Positions 19,534 to 27,724 of a DNA stretch of 46,364 nucleotides are shown here, in pieces. The notes under the pieces were generated by a model. It did not search any database, had not been told where the DNA came from, and worked only from the letters and a program-made list of their open reading frames with translations. The stretch is from Saprospiraceae bacterium (lineage in GTDB: Bacteria; Bacteroidota; Bacteroidia; Chitinophagales; Saprospiraceae). The DNA is taken from positions 24,277-70,640 of the forward strand of contig JARGNR010000025.1 in assembly GCA_029212405.1 (NCBI GenBank), given 5' to 3'. The translations under genes were made by a program, and so were the position numbers. Position 1 is the stretch's first letter. Each line of letters starts with the position of its first letter.

Positions 19534-20802
19534 ATGCAAATTGCAGAAACAAAACTAAGTTCCATGATTTCCATTGAAGACATTGATGCAGCATCCGAAC
19601 GTATTAAAGATGTGGTTCTTGAAACTCCTTTCTCCGCAAATCAAAATCTCTCTGAAAATTACAACTGCACCGTCTACCTCAAAAGAGAAGACATGCAATC
19701 TGTACGGTCATTTAAAATAAGAGGTGCCTACAATAAAATCAAGTCTCTTTCTTCTAGAGAAATTGAAAACGGTGTTGTTTGTGCAAGTGCAGGAAATCAT
19801 GCTCAAGGGGTTGCACTATCTTGTTCTAAATTGAAAATAAAAGGAACGATTTTCATGCCTCACCCTACTCCAAATCAAAAAGTAGCCAAAGTAAAACAGT
19901 TTGGAGGAGAATGGATCGAAATTATATTAACCGGCGACACCTTTGATGATGCCCATTTGAGTGCGTTATCTGCATCAGAAAACCGAAACATGGCCTTTAT
20001 TCATCCTTTCAATGATAAGGATGTGATAGCAGGGCAAGGTACGATTGCCAAAGAAATGCTCAATCAGGCTGACCATCCACTGGACTATTTATTTGTGGCT
20101 GTTGGAGGAGGTGGACTTCTTTCGGGAGTAGGTAGTTATTTCAAGCAAATGAGTCCCAAAACTAAAATAATCGCTGTGGAAGCGTCAGGTGCAGCCGCAT
20201 TAGCGGCTTCACTTAAGCAAGGTCAATTGGCTACACTCAACAATATAGATAGTTTTGCAGATGGAATTGCAGTGAAAAAAATAGGAGACCTCACATTTAA
20301 AATAATCTCTGAAATATACGATGAGAATGTAACTGTCCCAGAAGGGGCCATTTGCTCATCCATCCTAAAATTATACAACGAAGAGGCGATTGTGGTCGAA
20401 CCCGCTGGTGCCGTATCTATTGCCGCGTTGGAAAGCTACCGGGAACAAATTAAAGGAAAACATATAGGGATAATTATCTGTGGAGGAAATAACGACGTTA
20501 ATCGGACTCAAGAGATAAGGGAAAGAGCCTTATTGCACGAAGGAAAAAAACATTATTTCATTGTCCGTTTTCCACAACGAGCAGGCGCCCTACGAGAATT
20601 CCTAAATGTATTGGGCCCCAATGACGATATTGCTCATTTCGAGTATACTAAAAAAACCAATCGGGCGAGTGGCCCGGCACTGGTGGGCTTAGAACTGCAA
20701 AACAAAGAAGACTTTGACGCTCTGGTTCAAAGAATGACAAACCAAGGAATCAATTTTGAGCACATCAATAATAATCCCATGCTATTTGAAATGCTGGTAT
20801 AG
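19534..20802 (+). CDS. ilvA: Threonine dehydratase (threonine ammonia-lyase)
   Basis: PLP enzyme that deaminates threonine to 2-oxobutyrate, the isoleucine-specific entry step. The Schiff-base lysine is Lys61 in VRSFKIRGAYNK; ASAGNHAQGVA and the glycine loop VGGGGLLSG complete the PLP site. At 422 residues it has one C-terminal ACT-like regulatory domain (HYFIVRFPQRAGALREFLNVL, from about residue 340), not the two found in the ~514-residue E. coli enzyme. It is the last gene of the cluster; its regulatory domain should provide isoleucine feedback. No strong terminator follows. Confidence 0.95.
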   Translation: MQIAETKLSSMISIEDIDAASERIKDVVLETPFSANQNLSENYNCTVYLKREDMQSVRSFKIRGAYNKIKSLSSREIENGVVCASAGNHAQGVALSCSKLKIKGTIFMPHPTPNQKVAKVKQFGGEWIEIILTGDTFDDAHLSALSASENRNMAFIHPFNDKDVIAGQGTIAKEMLNQADHPLDYLFVAVGGGGLLSGVGSYFKQMSPKTKIIAVEASGAAALAASLKQGQLATLNNIDSFADGIAVKKIGDLTFKIISEIYDENVTVPEGAICSSILKLYNEEAIVVEPAGAVSIAALESYREQIKGKHIGIIICGGNNDVNRTQEIRERALLHEGKKHYFIVRFPQRAGALREFLNVLGPNDDIAHFEYTKKTNRASGPALVGLELQNKEDFDALVQRMTNQGINFEHINNNPMLFEMLV

Positions 20803-20874
20803 TACAATCCAAAAAATTAAATACTAAAGATATCTGGATATCGTTTTAAGTTGGACTCACTATCCAATTACACA

Positions 20875-21603
20875 ATGAAAACAAAGTCTTTTCTCTTTAT
20901 TTTAATCTTTGGAATTATAAGTTTTCAGTCTTATGGTCAACTATTCAAACGATTTACATTTGAATTCGGGTTTAACAAATCTAAAATATTCAATACCCAA
21001 GAATTTGCCTCATTTGAAGGTTTCAGAAATAACACAACGTATCAAGTTGATATAACCAATGAATTTTTTCCAATCACAACTAATCAGAGTTTTTCATTAG
21101 GGTACCGACTTGCCAAAGATTCCCATCTACGGCTTCGGTTTTCAAAAAACCAATTAGGGAGTAGATTAAATGGTAGATTGCAGATAATCCGCTCGCGATT
21201 CGGAACTCAGGATATTTCTATTAGTGAATTCCATACTAAAATCCTCAGTACATCAATAGGGCTAATTTATGAATATCATGCTACAAATGAAGAAGGTGGA
21301 TTTGTTTTTGGAGCGGGATTTGAAGGACAAAAAAATTCTATTTGGACTGCACTGGTTGTACCAGGACTTCAGAAATATAGTTATTCTTTTCACAATCACT
21401 TTGGTTATTTAGCCGCGATCAAACCAAAGGTTTTTCTTCATGCCAAAGTCTTTGGTACCTACTATTTCCCAGGATTGGACCAGATATATACCACTCCTGT
21501 GGAATCGGCATATGTTCCTCTCCAACTAGGCATTGAAGTAGGAATACGTTTAGGTTTCTCTTATTTCAGTATATTAGAGGAAAATGAACCAGTTAACTAT
21601 TAA
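20875..21603 (+). CDS. Putative outer-membrane beta-barrel protein, paralog 1 of 3
   Basis: A 242-residue exported protein that I cannot name. From the ATG at 20875 it has a signal peptide (KSFLFILIFGIISFQSYGQ, cleavage after the Gln-preceding Gly region). An upstream in-frame TTG at 20851 would bury the signal and was rejected. The mature part has alternating hydrophobic strands and family marks shared with the next two genes: FEFGFNKSKIFN near the start, R-x-R-F-S-K-N-x-L-GSRL-x-G in the middle, G-L-I-Y-E-Y, and PLQLGIEVGIRLGF near the end, consistent with a small barrel. Only 3 bases separate it from the next paralog. Confidence 0.75.
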   Translation: MKTKSFLFILIFGIISFQSYGQLFKRFTFEFGFNKSKIFNTQEFASFEGFRNNTTYQVDITNEFFPITTNQSFSLGYRLAKDSHLRLRFSKNQLGSRLNGRLQIIRSRFGTQDISISEFHTKILSTSIGLIYEYHATNEEGGFVFGAGFEGQKNSIWTALVVPGLQKYSYSFHNHFGYLAAIKPKVFLHAKVFGTYYFPGLDQIYTTPVESAYVPLQLGIEVGIRLGFSYFSILEENEPVNY

Positions 21604-21606
21604 GCG

Positions 21607-22308
21607 ATGCACTACTTAAAACTGATCGTACTTTGTCTACTTCTAATTACTTTTCACATTGATGTCAACTGTCAGTTTTTTGGCAAGCTAGATTTAGAGA
21701 TGGGCGTCAATCGTGCTAAGGTGTTTAATACTAAAGCGATTAATTCTTTTGTAGCCAACTATTCATTTTCTACTACAACGGTCACCATCATCCAGGAAAC
21801 GGCCACTTTAACCACCAACTACAACATGTCTATAGGTATTCCACTTTCTCAGAAACAACGAATTCGAATACGTTATGCACATAATCTATGGGGCAGTAGA
21901 TTGACTGGATCTATACAGTCCATTAGTGACAACTTGACTACTTCAACAACTGAATTAAGAAACACACACAATAGTATTATAGGTACCAATATTGGAATCC
22001 TTTACGAACATCTCTTTCCATTGTCAACAGGACAATTTAGTCTGGCTTCTGGTATTGATTTGCATAAAAGCAGCTTTAGTGAAACGCTCCTTTTTGTGCC
22101 AGGCATCCTCGACACCAATATTGCCCTCCATTCGTATTTTGGCTATCTAAGCCCCATTAATAACTATACTTCCTTCCATGCAAAACTCTTTACAACTTAT
22201 GTTTTCCCCGCAGATAACTCAAGTGTTACCAACATAACCAATAGTGAATATCTACCTTTCCAAATTGGAATAGAACTTGGAATTCGATTGAAATTTAATG
22301 AACCATAA
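21607..22308 (+). CDS. Putative outer-membrane beta-barrel protein, paralog 2 of 3
   Basis: A 233-residue exported protein. The signal peptide (LKLIVLCLLLITFHIDVNCQ) is followed by LDLEMGVNRAKVFNTKAINSF, which aligns with the same region of paralogs 1 and 3. Other shared marks are RIRIRYAHNLWGSRLTGS, IGILYEH and PFQIGIELGIRLKF. Its middle is rich in Thr and Ser strands. The function is unknown; the tandem arrangement indicates local duplication followed by strong divergence, since only the strand-turn marks are kept. Confidence 0.75.
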   Translation: MHYLKLIVLCLLLITFHIDVNCQFFGKLDLEMGVNRAKVFNTKAINSFVANYSFSTTTVTIIQETATLTTNYNMSIGIPLSQKQRIRIRYAHNLWGSRLTGSIQSISDNLTTSTTELRNTHNSIIGTNIGILYEHLFPLSTGQFSLASGIDLHKSSFSETLLFVPGILDTNIALHSYFGYLSPINNYTSFHAKLFTTYVFPADNSSVTNITNSEYLPFQIGIELGIRLKFNEP

Positions 22309-22344
22309 AAGCAGCATAAAAGAAGTTTCATCCCTCTATATACT

Positions 22345-23034
22345 ATGAAACGCTTACAACTTATTACCATTGGTTTGCTCTTCACATTCAATATTTCAAT
22401 TGGGCAAGCACATTTTCTGGAACGTTTTGACTTCGAAGTTGGTGTAAACAGGTCTATCGTAATGAATCGGGTTGAAATGTTTCCCAATTCAGACAATGCT
22501 AACATTTCGTCTGACAGAGCCAATAAAGAATCTCCTTCGTATACTAACAACTTTAGTCTATCTATAGGTTTTCAAATGCATAAACATCATCACATTCGAA
22601 TTCGGCATGCAAGAAATACCGTAGGAAGTCACTTTTCTGGGACAGTCCGAGGCAATGGTTGGTGTGGTAATGGTGCCATGAATCAAACATACTTAAATGC
22701 TTTCAATCAAATTAAAAATTCGACACTTGGTGCCATGTATGAATTTCAAATAGATATCAATCCAGGTAACTTTGCCATTGGTATAGGAGTAGAAAAACAA
22801 TGGAATGATTTTGTAAATACCTATCAAATTCTTCCTGGTATTCTATATGATAATTTAGCTTTTCATTCATCAATGGGATACCTTTTTCCTTTGTATGACT
22901 CCATTCAACTCCATTCCAAATTTTTTGTAACTCAATCCTTTCAAAATTCAGATCAATTAAACACTACAGAAATGGGAGGCTATGTTCCCATCCAAATCGG
23001 CTGTGAATTAGGTGTCCGATTACGCTTGAACTAA
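22345..23034 (+). CDS. Putative outer-membrane beta-barrel protein, paralog 3 of 3
   Basis: A 229-residue exported protein with signal peptide KRLQLITIGLLFTFNISIGQ. The family marks are FDFEVGVNRSIVMN, HIRIRHARNTVGSHFSGT, LGAMYEFQ and PIQIGCELGVRLRLN. It carries a small insertion with NGWCGNGAMN that the other two lack. It lies 36 bases after paralog 2, so the three are probably one transcript. No enzymatic motif is visible. Confidence 0.75.
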   Translation: MKRLQLITIGLLFTFNISIGQAHFLERFDFEVGVNRSIVMNRVEMFPNSDNANISSDRANKESPSYTNNFSLSIGFQMHKHHHIRIRHARNTVGSHFSGTVRGNGWCGNGAMNQTYLNAFNQIKNSTLGAMYEFQIDINPGNFAIGIGVEKQWNDFVNTYQILPGILYDNLAFHSSMGYLFPLYDSIQLHSKFFVTQSFQNSDQLNTTEMGGYVPIQIGCELGVRLRLN

Positions 23035-23107
23035 TATACAAATGATTAACATGTAAATCTGTATAATTCCAATTGATTTGCATGTATATTGAGCAAAATT
23101 TCAAGAC

Positions 23108-23827
23108 ATGCGCATCTATTTTGCTTTATCATTTTTAGCCATCTTTCTTTGTACTTCGATACATGCTCAATCATTAGTTCCAACAGAGATAATCAATAAG
23201 AGCATTGAATATCATGATCCAAAAGGGAAACTTTTCAAAAAGAATGTGACGCTTCATTTGACAGAAACCAGACCAAATGGAAAAGATCGCAAATCAAAAA
23301 TCCATTTTCACATAAAAAAAGAAAGATTTCAAATGGATCAACATATAGATGATCAGAGAATCTTAAGCACCTACAACCGAGGAAATGTAGAATTTACCGT
23401 GGACGGAGATAAGTCAATTTCTGATGAAACCAAAGAGAAATTCAGGCTTACAGAACAGAGAGTGACCATGCTCAAGAATTACTACCAATACCTTTGGCTA
23501 TTACCTATGAAATTAAAAGATGCAGGTACAAATTTGAATCCTACTGTCAAAACGGTTGATTTTTTTGGAAAAGAATCATTAGAAATCAGAGTCACCTATG
23601 ATCCCTCTGTGGGTGGTGATGTGTGGTATTTTTATTTCCACCCTAGTACCTATGGACTTCAAGGATATCGCTTCTATCATGAAGAAGAAAAAAATGACGG
23701 TGAGTATATTCTTTTAGAAGGAGAAACAGAGTTTAATGATGTACGTTTACCTAAGGAACGAAAATGGTACACGCACAAAGAAGATAAATTTTTGGGTGCA
23801 GATATCCTAGATGAATTAGAATTTTGA
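23108..23827 (+). CDS. Exported DUF6503-like protein
   Basis: A 239-residue secreted or periplasmic protein. The signal peptide (RIYFALSFLAIFLCTSIHAQS) is followed by SIEYHDPKGKLFKKNVTLHL, the characteristic start of DUF6503-type Bacteroidota proteins, and a run of antiparallel strands (FHIKKERFQM, VEFTVDGDKS, EIRVTYDPSVGGDVWYFYF). The half-barrel pattern suggests a LolA-like or lipid-binding fold, but that is inference. It stands 73 bases after the barrel cluster and may be a separate transcript. Confidence 0.7.
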   Translation: MRIYFALSFLAIFLCTSIHAQSLVPTEIINKSIEYHDPKGKLFKKNVTLHLTETRPNGKDRKSKIHFHIKKERFQMDQHIDDQRILSTYNRGNVEFTVDGDKSISDETKEKFRLTEQRVTMLKNYYQYLWLLPMKLKDAGTNLNPTVKTVDFFGKESLEIRVTYDPSVGGDVWYFYFHPSTYGLQGYRFYHEEEKNDGEYILLEGETEFNDVRLPKERKWYTHKEDKFLGADILDELEF

Positions 23828-23848
23828 ATCTCGTACAATCAATTTGGT

Positions 23849-23889
23849 TTGATTTGGAAGGTTATTGAGATAATAAGTAGCCAAATCAA
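23849..23889. terminator. Possible bidirectional stem-loop between convergent genes
   Basis: TTGATTTGG (23849-23857) and CCAAATCAA (23881-23889) are perfect complements across a 23-base loop, located between the convergent DUF6503-like and DinB-like genes. There is no strict T run on either side, so terminator activity is only a guess. Confidence 0.3.
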
Positions 23890-23931
23890 GTTTGCGTTGA
23901 GTTTGCTATTTTATTAGTAAAGACAATTAAA

Positions 23932-24459
23932 TTAGATATATTTTTCTTTCAATATGTCAAGATGATGATCCACATGAATGGCATTCCACATGATCATTTC
24001 ACGAATCAGCATTCTGCCTAAAAGGGGATGTGGTATCAAATAAGTATCCATATTCTTTTCAGAAATTCGTTTAATTTTCTTTAGTAGAATATCTTTTTGA
24101 CGAGATAATTGTGCTATGATATCTTGTTTCCCTTCTGGCGGTGTATCGGGCATATTTTTTGAAAAAGGAGAAATTACATTTACGGCTGCAGCCAATTTAG
24201 TTTTGTATTTATGTTCAACCGTATCGTATGTTCTTGGGCCACGATTTGCTTTGCCAAATTTATACCAAAGGAAAAACATCGGTAAACCCATGGCTCGATT
24301 AAGAGGTTTTGCTCCTTGTAAAAGATGTAAAACATGTTGTCCGGTAGTCCATTTCCCCTCTGGCCCTTGATTCCATTTTTCATCATCATGGCTTTCTAAA
24401 AAATCAAACAAATTTTGGAATTTTTGCTCTGTAACTTCAAGGAGTTCTGCTTTCTTCAT
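23932..24459 (-). CDS. DinB-like (DinB_2) family protein
   Basis: A 175-residue four-helix-bundle protein of the DinB/YfiT-like superfamily. The metal-ligand histidines are visible as WTTGQHVLHLL near residues 38-48 and MWNAIHVDHHLDILK near the C-terminus. Many members bind a divalent metal, and some are thiol-dependent transferases; the particular substrate is unknown. There is no signal peptide. It is convergent with the preceding gene and divergent from the Fur-family regulator gene. Confidence 0.85.
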   Translation of the reverse strand: MKKAELLEVTEQKFQNLFDFLESHDDEKWNQGPEGKWTTGQHVLHLLQGAKPLNRAMGLPMFFLWYKFGKANRGPRTYDTVEHKYKTKLAAAVNVISPFSKNMPDTPPEGKQDIIAQLSRQKDILLKKIKRISEKNMDTYLIPHPLLGRMLIREMIMWNAIHVDHHLDILKEKYI

Positions 24460-24545
24460 ACAACTAATTTATGCTAAAGGTAAAAAAGATATTTTGGCAT
24501 TTCATAGCAATTTTGTTTACCTTATTATGGTTCATGACAATGTGA

Positions 24546-24566
24546 TGTTGCGAGTTATGAGCAACA
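24546..24566. promoter_or_regulatory. Inverted repeat TGTTGC-N9-GCAACA
   Basis: TGTTGC (24546-24551) and GCAACA (24561-24566) form a perfect 6-base inverted repeat. The half-sites are those of the TGCAA-N5-TTGCA operators nearby but in everted order. It lies about 75 bases upstream of operator A. Function is unknown. Confidence 0.35.
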
Positions 24567-24619
24567 TAGAGTAAAATAATAGATTGATATTTTCAATCTA
24601 GTCCATCACATTATCAAAT

Positions 24620-24660
24620 TGCAACAAAATTGCATTTATTAGAAAGAAAGTATAAATTTG
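24620..24660 (+). promoter_or_regulatory. Operator A and promoter of the Fur-family regulator operon
   Basis: TGCAACAAAATTGCA at 24620-24634 is a perfect TGCAA-N5-TTGCA palindrome. Its TTG (24630-24632) is spaced 20 bases from TAAATTTG (24653-24660), a full -7 consensus, so the operator covers the -33 element. Binding of the repressor here should block transcription. The predicted start is near 24667, leaving a leader of about 150 bases that contains operator B. Confidence 0.75.
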
Positions 24661-24785
24661 TACTTGAATACTTAATTGGTTAAGTAAGCTGTCTTTAGTT
24701 TAAATATTAGATTGCTAGGATTTGTTTTTTGATATTTTCCTGAAAAAATGGAATAATTGCCAGTGTCCTACAAAATTCTAATTTT

Positions 24786-24800
24786 TGCAACTAAATTGCG
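24786..24800 (+). promoter_or_regulatory. Operator B, just before the regulator gene
   Basis: TGCAACTAAATTGCG matches the TGCAA-N5-TTGCA palindrome at all but the last base. It is 18 bases before the chosen ATG and downstream of the predicted promoter. It might act as a roadblock or a second site for cooperative binding. A TTG start at 24785 would overlap this site, which is another reason to reject that start. Confidence 0.6.
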
Positions 24801-24817
24801 TTAATAAAAAATGGTAT

Positions 24818-25237
24818 ATGCTGAGATATAGTGAGATAAAGAACATATTGAAATCCCACAAACTAAGTGTTACAGTAGTTAGAGTGGATGTTTTGGAATT
24901 TTTTATTCGCGAAAACAGGGCCCTATCATTCAAAGATCTTGAGGACGAATTTAAAGATTCTGACCGTGTCACGCTTTATAGGACTTTAAACTCTTTTACA
25001 GATAATGGGGTACTTCATAAAATTCCAGATGACAGTGGATTTGCCACGTATGGACTATGTCATGATACATGCAGCTCTGAAGATCATAATCATGACCATA
25101 TGCACTTCAAATGTAACAAATGCGGAACTATTGAATGCCTCAATCTACATATTCCTCCCGTGAAAGTCCCAGGCTATCAAGTGACAGAGGCAAATTTAAT
25201 CTTAAAGGGAATTTGTAATAACTGTGCAGCTGCATGA
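24818..25237 (+). CDS. Fur-family transcriptional repressor, probably zinc-responsive (Zur)
   Basis: A 139-residue Fur-superfamily regulator. The N-terminal winged helix includes the recognition region DRVTLYRTLNSFTDNGVLHKI. The metal-binding C-terminal half has the His-rich stretch SEDHNHDHMHFKC, the structural CNKCG and the final CNNC, giving the two CxxC pairs of the structural zinc site. Zur is preferred over Fur or PerR because of the His-rich loop and the neighbouring receptor with a His cluster, but metal specificity cannot be proven from sequence. I chose the ATG at 24818; the open frame reaches a TTG at 24785 inside operator B. Its stop overlaps the start of the TonB-dependent receptor by 4 bases, so the two are coupled. 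Operators A and B imply autoregulation. Confidence 0.85.
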   Translation: MLRYSEIKNILKSHKLSVTVVRVDVLEFFIRENRALSFKDLEDEFKDSDRVTLYRTLNSFTDNGVLHKIPDDSGFATYGLCHDTCSSEDHNHDHMHFKCNKCGTIECLNLHIPPVKVPGYQVTEANLILKGICNNCAAA

Positions 25238-27651
25238 TATCAACCATATTCTACATGCCAAAACCACAATTAAAGCTTCTTTTCAGATACGGTTTAGTAC
25301 TGCTCATTTTGTTTTCTTTAAAAGATTCAATTATAAGCCAGCAAACAGTATGTGACCATGTAGTGAAAGGAAAAGTTTTAGATCAGGTGAGTACAGAGCC
25401 ATTACCCTTTGCAACCGTCAGCATTTTAGAAAGTGGTCAAGGTGTAATAACGGACATCAATGGAGATTTTATCATAGAAAAAGTTTGTTTGGAAGAATTC
25501 CACTTAGTAATACAGTTTCTTGGATACAGAACTGTTGAGCATCATCATGACTTTCATCATGGAGACCCAATAATTTATTTAGCACCAGAAGAGACTCTAT
25601 TGGATGGTGTTGTTATAGAGGGTTCTCGAATTGAAGCATTTAAGTCTCTAGCCATCCAAAAATTAGAAGTTAACAAAGAGTCCTTATTGAGCAATTCTGT
25701 TGGTGACCTCACCGAAAGCATCTCTGGCATTTCTATCCTAAAGACCGGATCCAATATCTCCAAACCCATCGTACACGGCTTGCATTCAAATAGAGTCTTA
25801 GTAATGAATAATGGCTTAAGACATGCCTACCAGGTTTGGGGGGAAGGACATGCACCTGAAATTGATCCCTCACATATTGATGAAATTAAAGTGGTTAAAG
25901 GTGCAGGAACAGTAAAGTATGGTCCTGAGGCTTTGGGAGGAGTAATTCTATATAATTCGAAAAAACCGCAACTAGACCAAAAATTAAAAGGTTCTCTTGG
26001 TACATCTTATCAATCAAATGGTAGAGCCTATAGTGGACAAGTTAACTTAAAGCAAGGTTCTCATCGATTTGCGTGGAATGCTGGTGGCTTTGGCATCAAA
26101 CAGGCTGATTTAAAAAGCCCTAATTATAATTTATCCAATACTGGAAAGAGAGAATATGGTGGAAGCTTTAATACCTTATTTCATCTACCTAAAATAGACC
26201 TACAAGTCTCTGGAAGTTTTTTAGGTCAGGAACTCGGCATCCTTCGTGGATCACTAGTTGGAAATCTTCAAGACTTACAGAATGCCATTGATAGAAGTGA
26301 ACCCAATCCTACTTTCGATCCTACTTACGAAATTCAAAACCCCAAGCACAAAACTCAGCATGGGTTATTAAGAACAAATCTTTCGGTTTACCTAGGAGAT
26401 CATATCTTCAAATTGCAGTACGGAGTTCAACGCAACATCAGAAAAGAATTTGATGTAAGAAGAGGTGAACTTAATGAACGGCCCGTGATAGATCTTGAAT
26501 TAACATCACATAATTTTGAACTAGAATGGGTACAACCAACAATTGAAAAATGGAATGGAAATTCTGGATTCCAATGGTTTTCTCATGATAGTGCCAATAA
26601 GCCTGGCTCAAACCCAATCAATTTTGTCCCAGATTACAACGTTTCGAATATTGGAGCCTACACGATACAATCGCTTAAGTTAGACGAATCGACTATTGAG
26701 TTAGGGGTGCGCTTTGATTTTCAAAATTTAAGTGTTGCAGATACGATCAGAGATGTCACGATATATTCCAATAAGGTAAATTTTGCCAATGCGACCTTTA
26801 CTCTTGGTTATAGGAAAAATCTTAGTGAAGAACTTTCTGTATTTGCAAATGTCGGTACCGCTTGGAGACCACCAAATGTATCTGAGCTCTATTCATTTGG
26901 ATATCATTTTTCCCGAATTCAATTTGGATTATGGCGTTATAATCTTGAACCACAAATATCTACACCACTTAATCAAGTATTTGATGAAACAGATAGAAAA
27001 GTGCCGTCAGAAAAAAGTTTAAAATTAGTCTCTGGAATAGAAATAAATAATGAGAAGATAAACGCAGAATTTATAATCCATGTAAATCGAATCAACGATT
27101 ATATCTACTTAAGACCTTTTGGGGTAACAACGAATGTAGCAGGCACATTTCCTTACTTCATTTTCAGCCAAACGAATGCTTTTTTTATAGGTAGTGATTG
27201 GGACTTCAGATACCATCATTCTGAAACTTGGACTTCTGAAGCTAAAATTTCCTACGTCTACGCCAGAGAAACTGAAAATAATCAATCGTTTATAGAAATT
27301 CCTCCACTCAATATCAACTACAACTTAGAATTTTCAAAAGGCCCGTGGGTAGCTGGGATGGATTTGAACTATATGGCGCAACAATGGAATGCCCCCATGG
27401 TTATTGAACCTATCTCATTCCAAAATGGGGGTGTTGAAGTTAATCCTGATGAAATATTTGATTTCACCGATGCGCCTAATGCTTATTTCCTAGTGGGAGG
27501 AAATTTAAGCTATACCTATAAATCATTACGTATCGGGTTGAGAGCTAAAAATCTTCTAAATACAACGTATCGAAACTATACCGATCGATTAAGGTACTTT
27601 TCAGATGCACCAGGAAGAAATTTTATTTTGACATTCGGAGTTGATTTTTAA
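25234..27651 (+). CDS. TonB-dependent outer-membrane receptor (probable metal importer)
   Basis: An 805-residue receptor. After a signal segment (KLLFRYGLVLLILFSLKDS; an internal ATG at 25255 is an alternative start) comes a carboxypeptidase-regulatory-like domain (about 44-112, KGKVLDQVSTEPLPFATVS), the plug (about 140-245: VGDLTESISGISIL, then DEIKVVKGAGTVKYGPEALG) and the barrel ending in a terminal Phe. A His cluster (VEHHHDFHHGD, His103-His109) sits in the N-terminal domain, and GEGHAPEIDPSHIDEI adds His in the plug, which fits a zinc or similar metal substrate. No SusD partner is adjacent, so it is not a typical glycan-uptake pair. It is translationally coupled to the Fur-family regulator and is followed by the operator-controlled lipoprotein gene. 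Confidence 0.9.
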   Translation: MISTIFYMPKPQLKLLFRYGLVLLILFSLKDSIISQQTVCDHVVKGKVLDQVSTEPLPFATVSILESGQGVITDINGDFIIEKVCLEEFHLVIQFLGYRTVEHHHDFHHGDPIIYLAPEETLLDGVVIEGSRIEAFKSLAIQKLEVNKESLLSNSVGDLTESISGISILKTGSNISKPIVHGLHSNRVLVMNNGLRHAYQVWGEGHAPEIDPSHIDEIKVVKGAGTVKYGPEALGGVILYNSKKPQLDQKLKGSLGTSYQSNGRAYSGQVNLKQGSHRFAWNAGGFGIKQADLKSPNYNLSNTGKREYGGSFNTLFHLPKIDLQVSGSFLGQELGILRGSLVGNLQDLQNAIDRSEPNPTFDPTYEIQNPKHKTQHGLLRTNLSVYLGDHIFKLQYGVQRNIRKEFDVRRGELNERPVIDLELTSHNFELEWVQPTIEKWNGNSGFQWFSHDSANKPGSNPINFVPDYNVSNIGAYTIQSLKLDESTIELGVRFDFQNLSVADTIRDVTIYSNKVNFANATFTLGYRKNLSEELSVFANVGTAWRPPNVSELYSFGYHFSRIQFGLWRYNLEPQISTPLNQVFDETDRKVPSEKSLKLVSGIEINNEKINAEFIIHVNRINDYIYLRPFGVTTNVAGTFPYFIFSQTNAFFIGSDWDFRYHHSETWTSEAKISYVYARETENNQSFIEIPPLNINYNLEFSKGPWVAGMDLNYMAQQWNAPMVIEPISFQNGGVEVNPDEIFDFTDAPNAYFLVGGNLSYTYKSLRIGLRAKNLLNTTYRNYTDRLRYFSDAPGRNFILTFGVDF

Positions 27652-27694
27652 TACAACTAAGTTGCATAAATCGGATTATTGCAATATACTTGCA
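27652..27694 (+). promoter_or_regulatory. Operators C and D with promoter of the tandem-domain lipoprotein gene
   Basis: Operator C, TACAACTAAGTTGCA (27652-27666), has one deviation from TGCAA-N5-TTGCA. Operator D, TGCAATATACTTGCA (27680-27694), matches perfectly. The TTG within C (27662-27664) lies 20 bases before TATACTTG (27685-27692), one base off the -7 consensus, so C covers the -33 and D the -7 element. The operator-to-promoter register is the same as at operator A. The predicted start is near 27699, 26 bases before the ATG. Confidence 0.7.
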
Positions 27695-27724
27695 TTAAAT
27701 TTACCCACAATAAAATTCTTAATA

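Noticed and set aside
24785-24817. Upstream TTG start for the Fur-family regulator
   Set aside because: It would overlap operator B and add 11 residues that do not fit the family N-terminus; the ATG at 24818 begins at the normal helix.
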